Part shown: positions 23,768 to 32,169 of the stretch, piece after piece
Position numbering within the stretch: the stretch's first letter is position 1
How the letters are laid out: every line of letters begins with the position of its first letter
DNA from: Rhizobium sp. L51/94
Lineage (GTDB): Bacteria > Pseudomonadota > Alphaproteobacteria > Rhizobiales > Rhizobiaceae
Assembly: GCF_019355555.1 (NCBI RefSeq)
Contig: NZ_CP072142.1
Location: forward strand, 372,001 to 436,000
Length of the DNA: 64,000 nucleotides
Reading direction: 5' to 3'
The notes under the pieces: generated by a model
Told to the model about the DNA's origin: nothing
Databases searched by the model: none
The model's input: the letters and a program-made list of their open reading frames with translations, nothing else
Made by a program: the position numbers and the translations under genes

Positions 23768-24982
23768 ATGGCTCAACTCATTGGTAACATCCCGCCCGCA
23801 GACGAAAGTCTCATGGGGCTTATCGAGCGGCATTCCGATACGCTGTCAAGTCAGCTTCAGGCCCATCATCTAAGCGTCTTTCCGCCCCATGCGGATAAAA
23901 CGATCCGCTATTTTCAGCCGGCTGAAGCCGCAAGGTTTATCGGTGTGAAAGAGGTGTACCTGAGAACTCTTGCGAACGACTTAGCCGACGATCTCGACGT
24001 TAGCACCGGCCCAGCAGGCCGGCGATCATATTCAGCGATGGATATGCATAAAATCCGCAATCATTTGGACAAGGTCGGCCGCGGAAGTCGGCGTTATCTT
24101 CCACACCGTCGCAACGGAGAAGATCTACAGGTCATTTCCGTTATGAATTTCAAGGGTGGCTCCGGCAAGACCACGACCGCCGCGCATCTCGCACAATATC
24201 TGGCGTTGCGGGGCTATCGCGTTCTTGCGATCGATCTCGATCCGCAGGCAAGCTTGTCCACCCTCCTAGGGGTTCAGCCCGAGACGGATGTCGGCGAGGG
24301 AGAGACGCTCTACGGTGCGCTGCGCTACGAGGCCCCTCGGCCCATGCACGAAATCGTCAGGGGGACGTATATTCCCGATCTTCATCTCGTACCCGGCAAC
24401 CTCGAACTCATGGAATTCGAGCATGACACCCCGCGTGCGCTGATGAAGCGAAAGCCCGGCGATGTTATGTTCTTCCAGCGGATGAAGGCAGCCCTCGCCT
24501 CGGTCAAAGACAACTATGATGTTGTCGTCGTGGATTGTCCGCCGCAACTTGGCTATCTCACACTGTCTGCAATCGCCGCCGCGACCTCATTATTGGTGAC
24601 CGTTCACCCGCAAATGCTGGACGTGATGTCGATGAACCAGTTCTTATCGATGATGTCCGATCTTTTGCGCGAGATCGCAGGACACGGCGCGGAGTTCGAC
24701 TACAAATGGATGCGTTACCTCATCACGCGCTTCGAACCGAGCGATGGGCCGCAAAACCAAATGGTCGGTTATCTTCGCGCCATGTTCGGCGACAACGTGC
24801 TGATCCACCCCATGCTCAAGACCACAGCTGTCTCTGATGCTGGCCTCACCAATCAAACGCTGTTTGAGGTTGAGCGCGCTGCGTTTACGCGGGCGACGTA
24901 TGATCGGGCCATGGAGGCGATGAACAATGTAAACGGAGAGATTGAATCTCTCATCAGGAAAGCATGGGGACGGGCAGCATGA
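23768..24982 (+). CDS. repA: RepA, ParA-type partition ATPase of repABC locus 2
   Basis: 404-aa partition ATPase and autorepressor. A winged-helix start (YFQPAEAARFIGVKEVYLRTL) is followed by Walker A KGGSGKTT at 129-136, DLDPQASLSTLLG, DCPPQLGYLTLSA and the conserved C-terminal SDAGLTNQTLFEVERAAFTRATYDRAMEAM. The repB start overlaps its stop (ATGA), in contrast to locus 1 where a 75-bp spacer with a candidate parS intervenes. All features of a functional RepA are intact. Confidence 0.96.
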   Translation: MAQLIGNIPPADESLMGLIERHSDTLSSQLQAHHLSVFPPHADKTIRYFQPAEAARFIGVKEVYLRTLANDLADDLDVSTGPAGRRSYSAMDMHKIRNHLDKVGRGSRRYLPHRRNGEDLQVISVMNFKGGSGKTTTAAHLAQYLALRGYRVLAIDLDPQASLSTLLGVQPETDVGEGETLYGALRYEAPRPMHEIVRGTYIPDLHLVPGNLELMEFEHDTPRALMKRKPGDVMFFQRMKAALASVKDNYDVVVVDCPPQLGYLTLSAIAAATSLLVTVHPQMLDVMSMNQFLSMMSDLLREIAGHGAEFDYKWMRYLITRFEPSDGPQNQMVGYLRAMFGDNVLIHPMLKTTAVSDAGLTNQTLFEVERAAFTRATYDRAMEAMNNVNGEIESLIRKAWGRAA

Positions 24983-26016
24983 GCCGTAAAGACATCTTGC
25001 CAATTCCGCAGAACATTGGCCGCGTCGAAACAACGCGCCAGGCCAAACCGCGCACTTTGCCACTCATGCCCGAGCCGCAAGATAGGCTGTCTCTCGTTGA
25101 GCAGCCGAAAGCAGAAAACAAGATCGTCAAACAGGTCGGCTCGACGTTTGAACTGGAACGCGAGCGTCAGGCGCGTGCCGACGATATCGAGAAGCGCCTG
25201 CTCGCCGGCCAATCGGTCATTGATATGGATCCCAGTACAATTGACGCATCGTTTCTACAAGACCGAATGCCCGGCGACATAGATGGGCTAGTGGTCTCAA
25301 TTCGTGAGCAAGGGCAACAAGTACCCATTCTTGTGCGCCCTCACCCCGATGTCCCAGGCCGATACCAGGTCGCGTTTGGCCATCGGCGCCTTCGTGCCGT
25401 TGCAGAACTCGGACTGAAGGTCAAGGCAATCGTCCGCGATCTCAGCGACGATCAGCTTGTGGTTGCGCAGGGACAAGAAAACAATGAGCGCCAGGATCTC
25501 ACCTACATTGAAAAAGCTAGGTTTGCTGATCGCTTGAAGGCGCGCTTTGCCCGGGACGTGATCATGTCAGCCCTCTCTGTTCAGAAGGGGGATCTGTCGG
25601 TCATGCTGTCCGTGGTCGCCAAGATACCAGGAGAGCTGATAGATGCGATCGGTCCCGCTCCGGGCATAGGTCGTCGTAGTTGGATGGAATTTGCCGACTA
25701 TTTGACCGTAGGAAACAACCTCGACAGGGCAATCGATATCAGCGAAAGCGAAGATGTGCGGGGTCTGCCATCGGACGAGCGGTTCAAGGCTCTTTTGAAA
25801 CAATTGAGGCCCAACGCGGAGCGGCAAACATCAGAGCCTTGGACAAGCCCCCGGCAGCATCGTCTTGGGCTAATTAAACACGGCAAAGCCACGCTGGATA
25901 TCTCAATAAGCACGAAAGACGCGCCCGATTTCGCCGCGTTCTTGCTGAACCAAGTACCTGCACTCTACGATGAATTTAAATCGAAAAGTGCCGAACATCA
26001 ACGCAACGGAGAGTAG
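24979..26016 (+). CDS. repB: RepB, ParB-type partition protein of repABC locus 2
   Basis: 345 aa from ATG 24979, which overlaps repA2. The ParB core has ILVRPHPDVPGRYQVAFGHRRLRAV and GQENNERQDLTYIEKARF, with a helix-turn-helix at ALSVQKGDLSVMLSV. It is expected to bind the three parS palindromes just after repC2. Its central DNA-recognition segment differs clearly from that of RepB of locus 1, consistent with two compatible partition systems in one molecule. Confidence 0.95.
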   Translation: MSRKDILPIPQNIGRVETTRQAKPRTLPLMPEPQDRLSLVEQPKAENKIVKQVGSTFELERERQARADDIEKRLLAGQSVIDMDPSTIDASFLQDRMPGDIDGLVVSIREQGQQVPILVRPHPDVPGRYQVAFGHRRLRAVAELGLKVKAIVRDLSDDQLVVAQGQENNERQDLTYIEKARFADRLKARFARDVIMSALSVQKGDLSVMLSVVAKIPGELIDAIGPAPGIGRRSWMEFADYLTVGNNLDRAIDISESEDVRGLPSDERFKALLKQLRPNAERQTSEPWTSPRQHRLGLIKHGKATLDISISTKDAPDFAAFLLNQVPALYDEFKSKSAEHQRNGE

Positions 26017-26025
26017 ACCGGAAAA

Positions 26026-26076
26026 GAAAAAGGCCCCCAAAACGTTGCCGTCATGGAAGCCCCTTCTGTAGTCCGC
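26026..26076 (-). ncRNA. predicted antisense ctRNA of repABC locus 2
   Basis: Minus-strand promoter TTGACT (26106-26111) and GATTCT (26083-26088) with exactly 17 bp between, then an RNA of about 50 nt ending in a GGGGGCC run followed by U residues (26026-26031). Position between repB and repC, size and terminator agree with the incompatibility RNAs of repABC plasmids, which fold with the repC leader to block RepC translation. The ends are estimated. Confidence 0.65.
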
Positions 26077-26169
26077 AAACACAGAATCGCACTTCCCTGA
26101 AAAACAGTCAAGAGTCTCGGCACCATTTTGGTGAGCGGATTTCTTTTGCCTATCGAAAGGTAAGAGATA

Positions 26170-27384
26170 ATGCACACAGAAAGCGTAACGACGCCCTTTG
26201 GGCGGCGGCCAGTGACGCTTGCCTTGATCAAACGGCAGATGGCGGCTGTGGAAATCAAACCAGGAAAATCAGCAAACAAATGGAAGGTGTTTCGCGACAT
26301 TGCGGCAGGAAAATCACTGCTTGGCCTTCAATCTAGCAGCCTTACAGTTCTGAACGCGCTGCTGAGCTTCCATCCTGACGCAGAGTTGCGTCAGGATGGA
26401 GCGCTCGTTGTGTTCCCTTCGAACGTTCAACTTGCCCTGCGCGCCCATCAGATGTCCGATGCAACCATCCGCCGACATATTGCCGCCTTGGTCCAGAAGG
26501 GTCTGATTATCCGCAAGGACAGCGCCAACGGCAAGCGCTACGCCCGCAAGGACAGATCCGGCGCCATAGAATCTGCGTTCGGCTTCGATCTCTCCCCATT
26601 GCTCGCCAGAGCCGATGAGTTTCTGTGTTTGGCCGAGGAAGTGGCCGCCAAACGAGACGCATTGCGAAAGGCAAAGGCCGACTTGACGATATGCCGTCGT
26701 AACGTCCGTAAGATCCTCACAGCCGCGATCGAAGAAGGCGCAGAAGGGAATTGGTATGAGATGGAAAACACCTATCTGGGTATTGTCCGCCGCATGTCCC
26801 GTTCACCCACGATTACAGAAATAGAGGCTTCTCTAGCTAAGATGGAAATGCTCGAGGCCGATCTTATCAACCGTCTGCATTTGTTGGTTAATCCTGGAAA
26901 AATGAACGGCAATGACAGTCAAAATGACCGGCATAAACAGAATTCAGATCCTGACTCTGCTATTGAATTTGAACCGCCTGTGAAACAGACCGCACAACGG
27001 CGTCCCATTGGAAGCGAAAGCACGCCAAGAGATGCACGGGCGATGTATCCTTTGGAAACAATTTTGCGAGCGTGCCCACTTATCTCGGACTATGGCCCAG
27101 GAGGGACCATCAACAATTGGCGTGAGCTTATGAATGCGGCCGTCGTCGTCAAGTCTATGCTGGGAGTCAGCCCGTCTGCTTATCGGGACGCATGCGAACT
27201 TATGGGACCAGAAAACGCAGCTGCAACGATTTCATGCATTTTACAGCGCACAAATTTTATTACTTCTGCGGGCGGATACCTTCGAAGTCTAACCGGGCGG
27301 GCGAGAGAGGGGCGATTTTCCCTCGGTCCCATGATTATGGCGCTTCTTAAATCCAGCATTGGCGAGGAACACTCGTTTGGTTAG
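26170..27384 (+). CDS. repC: RepC replication initiator of locus 2
   Basis: Complete 404-aa initiator. It opens SVTTPFGRRPVTLALIKRQ, with the DNA-binding winged-helix region at residues 75-135 (VFPSNVQLALRAHQMSDATIRRHIAALVQKGLIIRKD). A variable AT-rich linker lies at about 230-285 and the conserved C-terminal domain contains YGPGGTINNWRELM and MGPENAAATISCILQR. RepC is essential and sufficient for replication in this plasmid family and the origin usually lies within the gene, probably the AT-rich linker near 26880-27000. This is the only functional repC in the window. A perfect 13-bp hairpin inside the coding sequence is described separately. Confidence 0.95.
   Translation: MHTESVTTPFGRRPVTLALIKRQMAAVEIKPGKSANKWKVFRDIAAGKSLLGLQSSSLTVLNALLSFHPDAELRQDGALVVFPSNVQLALRAHQMSDATIRRHIAALVQKGLIIRKDSANGKRYARKDRSGAIESAFGFDLSPLLARADEFLCLAEEVAAKRDALRKAKADLTICRRNVRKILTAAIEEGAEGNWYEMENTYLGIVRRMSRSPTITEIEASLAKMEMLEADLINRLHLLVNPGKMNGNDSQNDRHKQNSDPDSAIEFEPPVKQTAQRRPIGSESTPRDARAMYPLETILRACPLISDYGPGGTINNWRELMNAAVVVKSMLGVSPSAYRDACELMGPENAAATISCILQRTNFITSAGGYLRSLTGRAREGRFSLGPMIMALLKSSIGEEHSFG
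26370..26399. repeat. perfect hairpin inside repC2
   Basis: CCATCCTGACGCA (26370-26382) and TGCGTCAGGATGG (26387-26399) form an uninterrupted 13-bp stem with a GAGT loop, encoding residues HPDAELRQDG of RepC2. The corresponding position of the decayed repC1 has no such symmetry. It could slow translation, bind a protein, or be a chance product of a small palindromic insertion. Confidence 0.7.
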
Positions 27385-27386
27385 CA

Positions 27387-27466
27387 AAGTTTGCCGCGGC
27401 AAACTTTCCCCTCTTAGGAGTTTGCCGCGGCAAACTTTCCCCTCTTAGGAGTTTGCCGCGGCAAAC
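27387..27466. repeat. parS: parS cluster: three tandem RepB-binding palindromes
   Basis: The 16-bp palindrome GTTTGCCGCGGCAAAC occurs at 27389-27404, 27420-27435 and 27451-27466, an exact 31-bp period with an identical 15-bp spacer between copies. Each fits the repABC centromere consensus GTTNNCNGCNGNNAAC completely. The cluster starts 4 bp after the repC2 stop. Identical phasing puts the three sites on nearly the same helical face (about three turns apart), suited to RepB loading and spreading. Confidence 0.92.
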
Positions 27467-29409
27467 TGCGCATTTCATCAGCCCAAGGGACAGTCAATCG
27501 CGATTTAAACGGTCCCGTGACTTCTCAAAACCCCCTCGTCCCACGAAACAAAGAGGGTCACAGGCACGATCGGAATGCCAAGACGAGCTTATCCCGTGCC
27601 CACAGCATGGGTAACCAATGTGAACGCCGGAACATCGCACGGCGACATGACTGGACCCCAACGAGGCTCCGAAAGGCCGACAACGCAATAGAAACCAGAC
27701 TGGTCCTACACAGTGTGCAGTCAGCCGAAAGAATAGGATTTCCCGATCGGTTGAGAGAGTTACAGGCAGAACCCCAAGCATGTGCCCACTGAACCTCCAT
27801 AAGACGTGCGAAAGAAGCGCTCCGCGCAGTTTCGGAACTCCATATTGCAGCACCTATTGGCCAGCAACACGCCCTTGGTCAGACGGCGCCGTTCGACAGG
27901 CCTTAGACTAGCGGCCAGCAAGAAGCCTAAATTCATTCTACTCAGCGGCTAAGCCGGAGACTGTTCGACATTGCATCGCAATTCTTCACCCATACCTTTG
28001 CAGCCGCCTCGCGGTAAGCGGCATTCCCCCTGTGGGCAAATTCTCGGGAGGAGACATGTGTGCTTCACGCATTGGCGTGTGGACGCCGTGTTAAGTTGGG
28101 ACTGCGCTGCTCCGCGGGCCATAAAATGCAGACAACGACATCGTCGTCCAACGCAAGGATTTTTTCATCCCCACGACGGCGAGAGAGTTCCTGCGCAATT
28201 TCATGTTCCTACGAAACAAGCAACGCTCTCAGCCAGCTGGCAAGGCCGGTGAAGTTGAAAGCGCAAGGCACCAAAAAAGTGTTGCCTTGCAGCCGCACAC
28301 GCTAGGAGCAATGAGCGCCAGGGAAAATGATAAGCGCCAGACGTTTCCTTGTTTCGGCCGAAAGACGGTAGCTAGTGCCAAGCAGGTCTTGTTGGGTGGC
28401 GACGCCTCGGGATTGTGACGCAAACTAGACAAGTGTGGGTGACGCTATGAGCGTTACGTTACTGCTCTCACGTGCGCCGCCACGTTCGCATGACGGTTGA
28501 AGTCGATACGCAACCGAGGGTAAAACGGCCAAAGCGCGGAGCCGGTGCCCGACAGATCGGTCCTCTGAGGATGCTGGACGCTCTTTTGACTGCTCCTTCC
28601 CGCCAGCATTCATTACGTTCGTGCGGCGCTTCTGTCGGTCTCCGCTTTTCCAGAGCACTGTCCTTGTCAAGCGGACGGTTGCATGACGAACAGAGAGGAC
28701 GTAACTCCCAAGGAAAGGCGGCATTCAACTTGATGACCAGAAACGAGCGCCCCAGCATTTGGCTTGTCTGCCAGATGGAGGGGAATTTTCATTGGCAGAA
28801 ATGACACGAAGCCGAAGAACACAAACCCCCGACGCGAGTTTGCGAATGGGTTGCTGGCGGCCGTGGTCTGACCTCTTGAAATAATCCCGCGGCGTTAGTG
28901 TGAGGTTTCCCGGCCTATTTCGCGCGGGTAGCAGCAGTGGACGCCGTAGATCGCCGCTTGGGGAATTAAACAATCTGCTTGAGGAGGCACCCGATCGGGT
29001 TGTTTCGTTCCAAGTAACGCCACTGCAATGGGACTAGTTTTGGCATTCTCCAGTCGTGGAAGTTCGAGATTTGAAATTACACCGGCTCTCACTGTCATCG
29101 AACGCCTTGAAACGCCGGCATTGGGTAAAAGTACCGGTGTTGCTCACAGCCTGTGAGGGCTTCGAAATAAGGTTTTAAATAGCTTCCAGTTGTTTGAGTC
29201 AATAAACAAGGGATGGAGCGTTAAAGTCGATAATTGCCATAAATAAAGACACTATTTTCCCAGTGAAGGCAGAGTAAAGCGCGGTGAGACCCCTGCTTTT
29301 TCCCGCGGGCCCATTGGATTCGAGCGCACCGAGCCCTTGGCGTCATTTCATGACACTTGAACTTTCTGTGTTGCAGTGCATTATAAGTCGATACTAGGGG
29401 GTTTATCCA
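27467..29409. other. 1.9-kb gene desert beside the replication origin
   Basis: No ORF here has credible coding character. The longest frames (27494-27853 minus, 28472-28804 plus) lack ribosome sites and family-like motifs, are rich in Cys/Trp/Arg as expected of random frames, and overlap each other. I found no insertion-sequence ends or RNA-gene structure. It may be decayed sequence or an uncharacterised stability region near the origin. Confidence 0.5.
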
Positions 29410-29721
29410 ATGGACGCAGAAATCCTGACAGTTAACTTTAAGTCGAGAGCGGTACGGACGGTTCACTATGAATTCGCGAGCAACCGACTTGTAGTTATCA
29501 CGGCGCACGGCAAGACCCGCGTTTACGGCAGCATACCATTTGAGCTTGTGAAGGCCTTTGCGGAGCATCCGACGCCTGGCGTGTTCTATGAGAAATATCT
29601 AAGGGCGGCGCTCAGGCCGCAACTCTTGTCCAACTTGCTCGTCAAATTCGTGTTGCTCAGGCGTATCAAGCGTGTTGAAACGACCTCGCCTGCTGATGTT
29701 AACCTGACGGTCTATTCCTAG
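29410..29721 (+). CDS. KTSC-domain-like small protein
   Basis: 103 aa. The pattern SRAVRTVHYEFASNRLVVITAHGKTRVYGSIPFELVKAFAEHPTPGVFYEKYLR resembles the KTSC domain, a small fold of unknown function: strand pair, a Y-x-x-I/V-P turn and a helix before a G-x-F/Y. A hydrophobic-basic tail follows. It stands alone in a gene-poor, relatively AT-rich region, with an ATG after a weak ribosome site. KTSC proteins often neighbour recombination or repair enzymes; here a serine recombinase is 1 kb away. The assignment is from residue pattern only. Confidence 0.55.
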   Translation: MDAEILTVNFKSRAVRTVHYEFASNRLVVITAHGKTRVYGSIPFELVKAFAEHPTPGVFYEKYLRAALRPQLLSNLLVKFVLLRRIKRVETTSPADVNLTVYS

Positions 29722-30359
29722 CTGGCGATGTGCATTGATGTAAAAGACAGGCTGGCCACATGTCTTTTCGATGCATCCCGCGAAATGTCAGGCCGGCACG
29801 TCCACGTGTTGCGCTGAACCATCCAATGTACCTCGAGGTATATCGCTCTTATACTCGACCATGGTGATGTCGCCTCGGTAACCCCACCCACTTGTTGCCC
29901 AGTGGCAATGCTGGTGGGCAACCCTCCCTCATATCCACCAACCTTGAGTTCGACGCCAATCCGCTTCCGGCGGCGTTATCCAGATTGTCCATCTTCCGAC
30001 AAGTTGACTGCTGGCAGTATGCTGCATCAAGCATCATCTGCGCGTATTGCATTTTAGTTGTTGTAGTCCCGCGGACATTCCTTTGGTACTTCCTGTTTAA
30101 AAAAAATGGGAAAATACCGCCGCATTAAAAATCAATGCATCACAAGTAAATGGCGCCAACGTCGCGCAGTCAAATTGAAATGTTTTCTCGATTCCAATAG
30201 TCGGTGCGATTATCGGCAACCGCCGATAAATTTTGAATGCCAGTTGATGTTACTATTAATTCTTGCCAATTGGTTTGGATTAGGGAAGATGATGCCAACA
30301 CATTCCGACCCGGACGATGATCTTCGTTGAGTTGAGAATGTACCAGCGGGTGCCGACGG
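29722..30359. other. intergenic stretch, no gene seen
   Basis: 638 bp, notably AT-rich in its right half (about 30040-30300). Frames here are short and without ribosome sites. No repeats or RNA structures were recognised. The composition differs from the GC-rich flanks, as in old plasmid-backbone debris. Confidence 0.4.
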
Positions 30360-30617
30360 ATGTTAAGAACAGAATTTCGTACTGCCTGTATGATTCTGGT
30401 AGTGAGCCTTTCTGCTTTGAGCGCAAATGCCGATACGACCGTTACTCCAAAGTCAACACGGAGTGGCGGCCTACAGATCGAAAATCAATGTCGCATCAGA
30501 GCAGATATTTGCTTCGATATATGCGACTCCGAGAAAGATGACGACCAGCATATGAGATGTCTGGGAACTTGCGTGGATGAATTTGATACCTGCAAGAAGG
30601 CGGGTGCGACAAAGTGA
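30360..30617 (+). CDS. small cysteine-rich exported protein, unknown
   Basis: 85 aa. A Sec signal (RTACMILVVSLSALSANA, cleavage near residue 24) is followed by a mature peptide of about 60 residues with six cysteines arranged as QC-x6-IC-x3-C-x11-C-x3-C-x6-C, rich in Asp/Glu. The even number and pairing pattern suggest three disulfides in the periplasm or outside the cell. No family recognised. It lies in AT-rich surroundings with no operon partner. A metal-binding or host-interaction peptide is conceivable, but nothing in the sequence proves it. Confidence 0.6.
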   Translation: MLRTEFRTACMILVVSLSALSANADTTVTPKSTRSGGLQIENQCRIRADICFDICDSEKDDDQHMRCLGTCVDEFDTCKKAGATK

Positions 30618-30681
30618 AAATTCATTTTTCTGGATGCTGAGGTAAGGGCGAAGGTGCTTATCCGGTATCTCCTTTTTGCTC

Positions 30682-31596
30682 TCAGTCGCGTATCAGCCCG
30701 AACCTGCGGGCCTCGTCGAGAAAATGACGAACCGAGGATGGTTGCCACTTTCGGCCACCGCGGGGCGGTGTCTCGCCGAGCAATTCCAATTGAGCCCCAA
30801 TCCCTCGAAGCGATAAGGTCGGATCGGCAATCGCTATTGCAGCAATGAGCGTCATGAGGCGATCGTCCGGCGTGCGGCGTGGTGACCGGGTGAGCAAGGC
30901 CGAATCGGCGAGATTGGCCCGGGCCATCCTGTGGACAGCGCGCCGGAGGCGCTCGACAGTCCAGTCCATGCCACGACGGTTGAGCACGCGAACGACATTA
31001 TCCCAACTGTGATCCGGTCGAAGCTTCTTGACTGTCGGCAGCCAGACATCTGCCGAGCCAACCAACTGGGAAAGATAGTTTTTATCGCGTGCTTTCGATG
31101 CAGCTTGGATCGCCTCCGGCCGCCGATCCCGTAGACCCGGATTTCCAGCTAGCTTTCCTCGGCTCTTTGCGGCCCTTATGCCAGCTTTGGTCTTTTCGCT
31201 GCCACGCCGTTTCTCAAGCTGGACCAACGCCCGAACAATTGAAAGACACGCAATGCCATGGGGAGGAGAAGTGTCAATCATATCTATCATTGAGCGCAGA
31301 TGAACGCCACGCTTCTCGAAGTCCTCCATCAGTAGCAGCAAGGAGCTTGGCGAGAGGTCCAGTCGGTCGAGGCGCACGACGACGAGGGTGTCGCCAGCCC
31401 GAAGCTCGCCGAGCAGTCTCGTCAGGACGGGATGACCGTGAGAGGGATGAGACGGACGCTCATCAAAGATCCGCTCGCAACCCGCTGCAAGCAGTTCCGC
31501 CTGCTGTGTGTCCTCAAATTGCTCATCGCTCGCAGTGCGGGCATAGCCGATGATCCGTTGCCGCTTCAACAGGTCGCTGGATGCACGTTGGATCAC
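30682..31596 (-). CDS. serine recombinase (resolvase/invertase family) with altered active-site motif
   Basis: 304 aa from GTG 31596, chosen for its GGGAGG ribosome site; the frame stays open farther upstream. The N-terminal catalytic domain reads RIIGYARTASDEQ...ELLAAGCERIF, LRAGDTLVVVRLDRLDLSP and GIACLSIVRALVQLEK, and a long C-terminal region has two helix-turn-helix-like parts (SWDNVVRVLNRRGMDWTVERLRRAV). In active relatives the motif is YARVST, with the nucleophilic Ser fifth; here that position is A22 and a Ser is at 23. The extended C terminus is longer than in a Tn3-type resolvase. It may be inactive or use the shifted Ser. No res site or transposase is nearby. Confidence 0.8.
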   Translation of the reverse strand: MIQRASSDLLKRQRIIGYARTASDEQFEDTQQAELLAAGCERIFDERPSHPSHGHPVLTRLLGELRAGDTLVVVRLDRLDLSPSSLLLLMEDFEKRGVHLRSMIDMIDTSPPHGIACLSIVRALVQLEKRRGSEKTKAGIRAAKSRGKLAGNPGLRDRRPEAIQAASKARDKNYLSQLVGSADVWLPTVKKLRPDHSWDNVVRVLNRRGMDWTVERLRRAVHRMARANLADSALLTRSPRRTPDDRLMTLIAAIAIADPTLSLRGIGAQLELLGETPPRGGRKWQPSSVRHFLDEARRFGLIRD

Positions 31597-32169
31597 AGTC
31601 GTGCGTCCTCCCAATTGGCTCGATGCGTTACTGTACAAACAATGTGGATCAGTAACCGCCCCATTACAAGTAAGTTTTTGATACTCGTATACGGCCTCCT
31701 GAGCGGCAAAACGCCTTTGTCGTGAAGCGTGGAGAAGCAAAGGGCATAAAATCGCCTGGTGACGGCTTGTGAGGAAACTCGCGCCTAAGACTTTGCGAAC
31801 GCATCAGGGTGATACCAAGTCAGCAATGCTGCTTGAACCACAGGAATGACGGCAGCTTGGCAAATGGTGACCAGGTCTGATTGTTCACAGGCGGCGCCGC
31901 GCCGTCATCTTGCTTTGACGCAGAAGTCGACGCAGTGCGCGGGGTCGTTGCGGGAAAACATTGCGAGCGCCGCCTGGGACATACAAGCGTCATTCGACGC
32001 TTGGCGATGTGCAAAGGGAGATCAAGGCACGAAGGGCGCCTCAGACGGCTCTCTACCGAGAGCGTCTCGATGCCCGTTCCCTCTGGCCAAGCGCCGGCCG
32101 GTCCCGTGGTTACGGGTCGGCCATCAGGCTATTGCTCACGCCGCCACCGACGATCGCAAAATATTTCTA
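31597..32169. other. intergenic stretch, no gene seen
   Basis: 573 bp between the recombinase start and the manC stop. Frames here are shadows or unsupported. The part next to the recombinase should contain its promoter and any cognate crossover site, but I see no clear inverted-repeat pair. Confidence 0.4.

Noticed and set aside
27387..27466. Possible CRISPR array (31-bp periodic repeats)
   Set aside because: The unit is a perfect palindrome and the intervening 15 bp are identical, not unique spacers; the sequence fits the parS consensus and follows repC.
27494..27853. 119-aa minus-strand ORF in the gene desert
   Set aside because: Cys/Trp/Ser/Arg-rich, no ribosome site, overlapping frames of similar length; looks random.
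31597..31740. Longer N terminus of the serine recombinase (start at 31740)
   Set aside because: The GTG at 31596 has a GGGAGG ribosome site and the catalytic domain begins soon after; the extension has no conserved residues.
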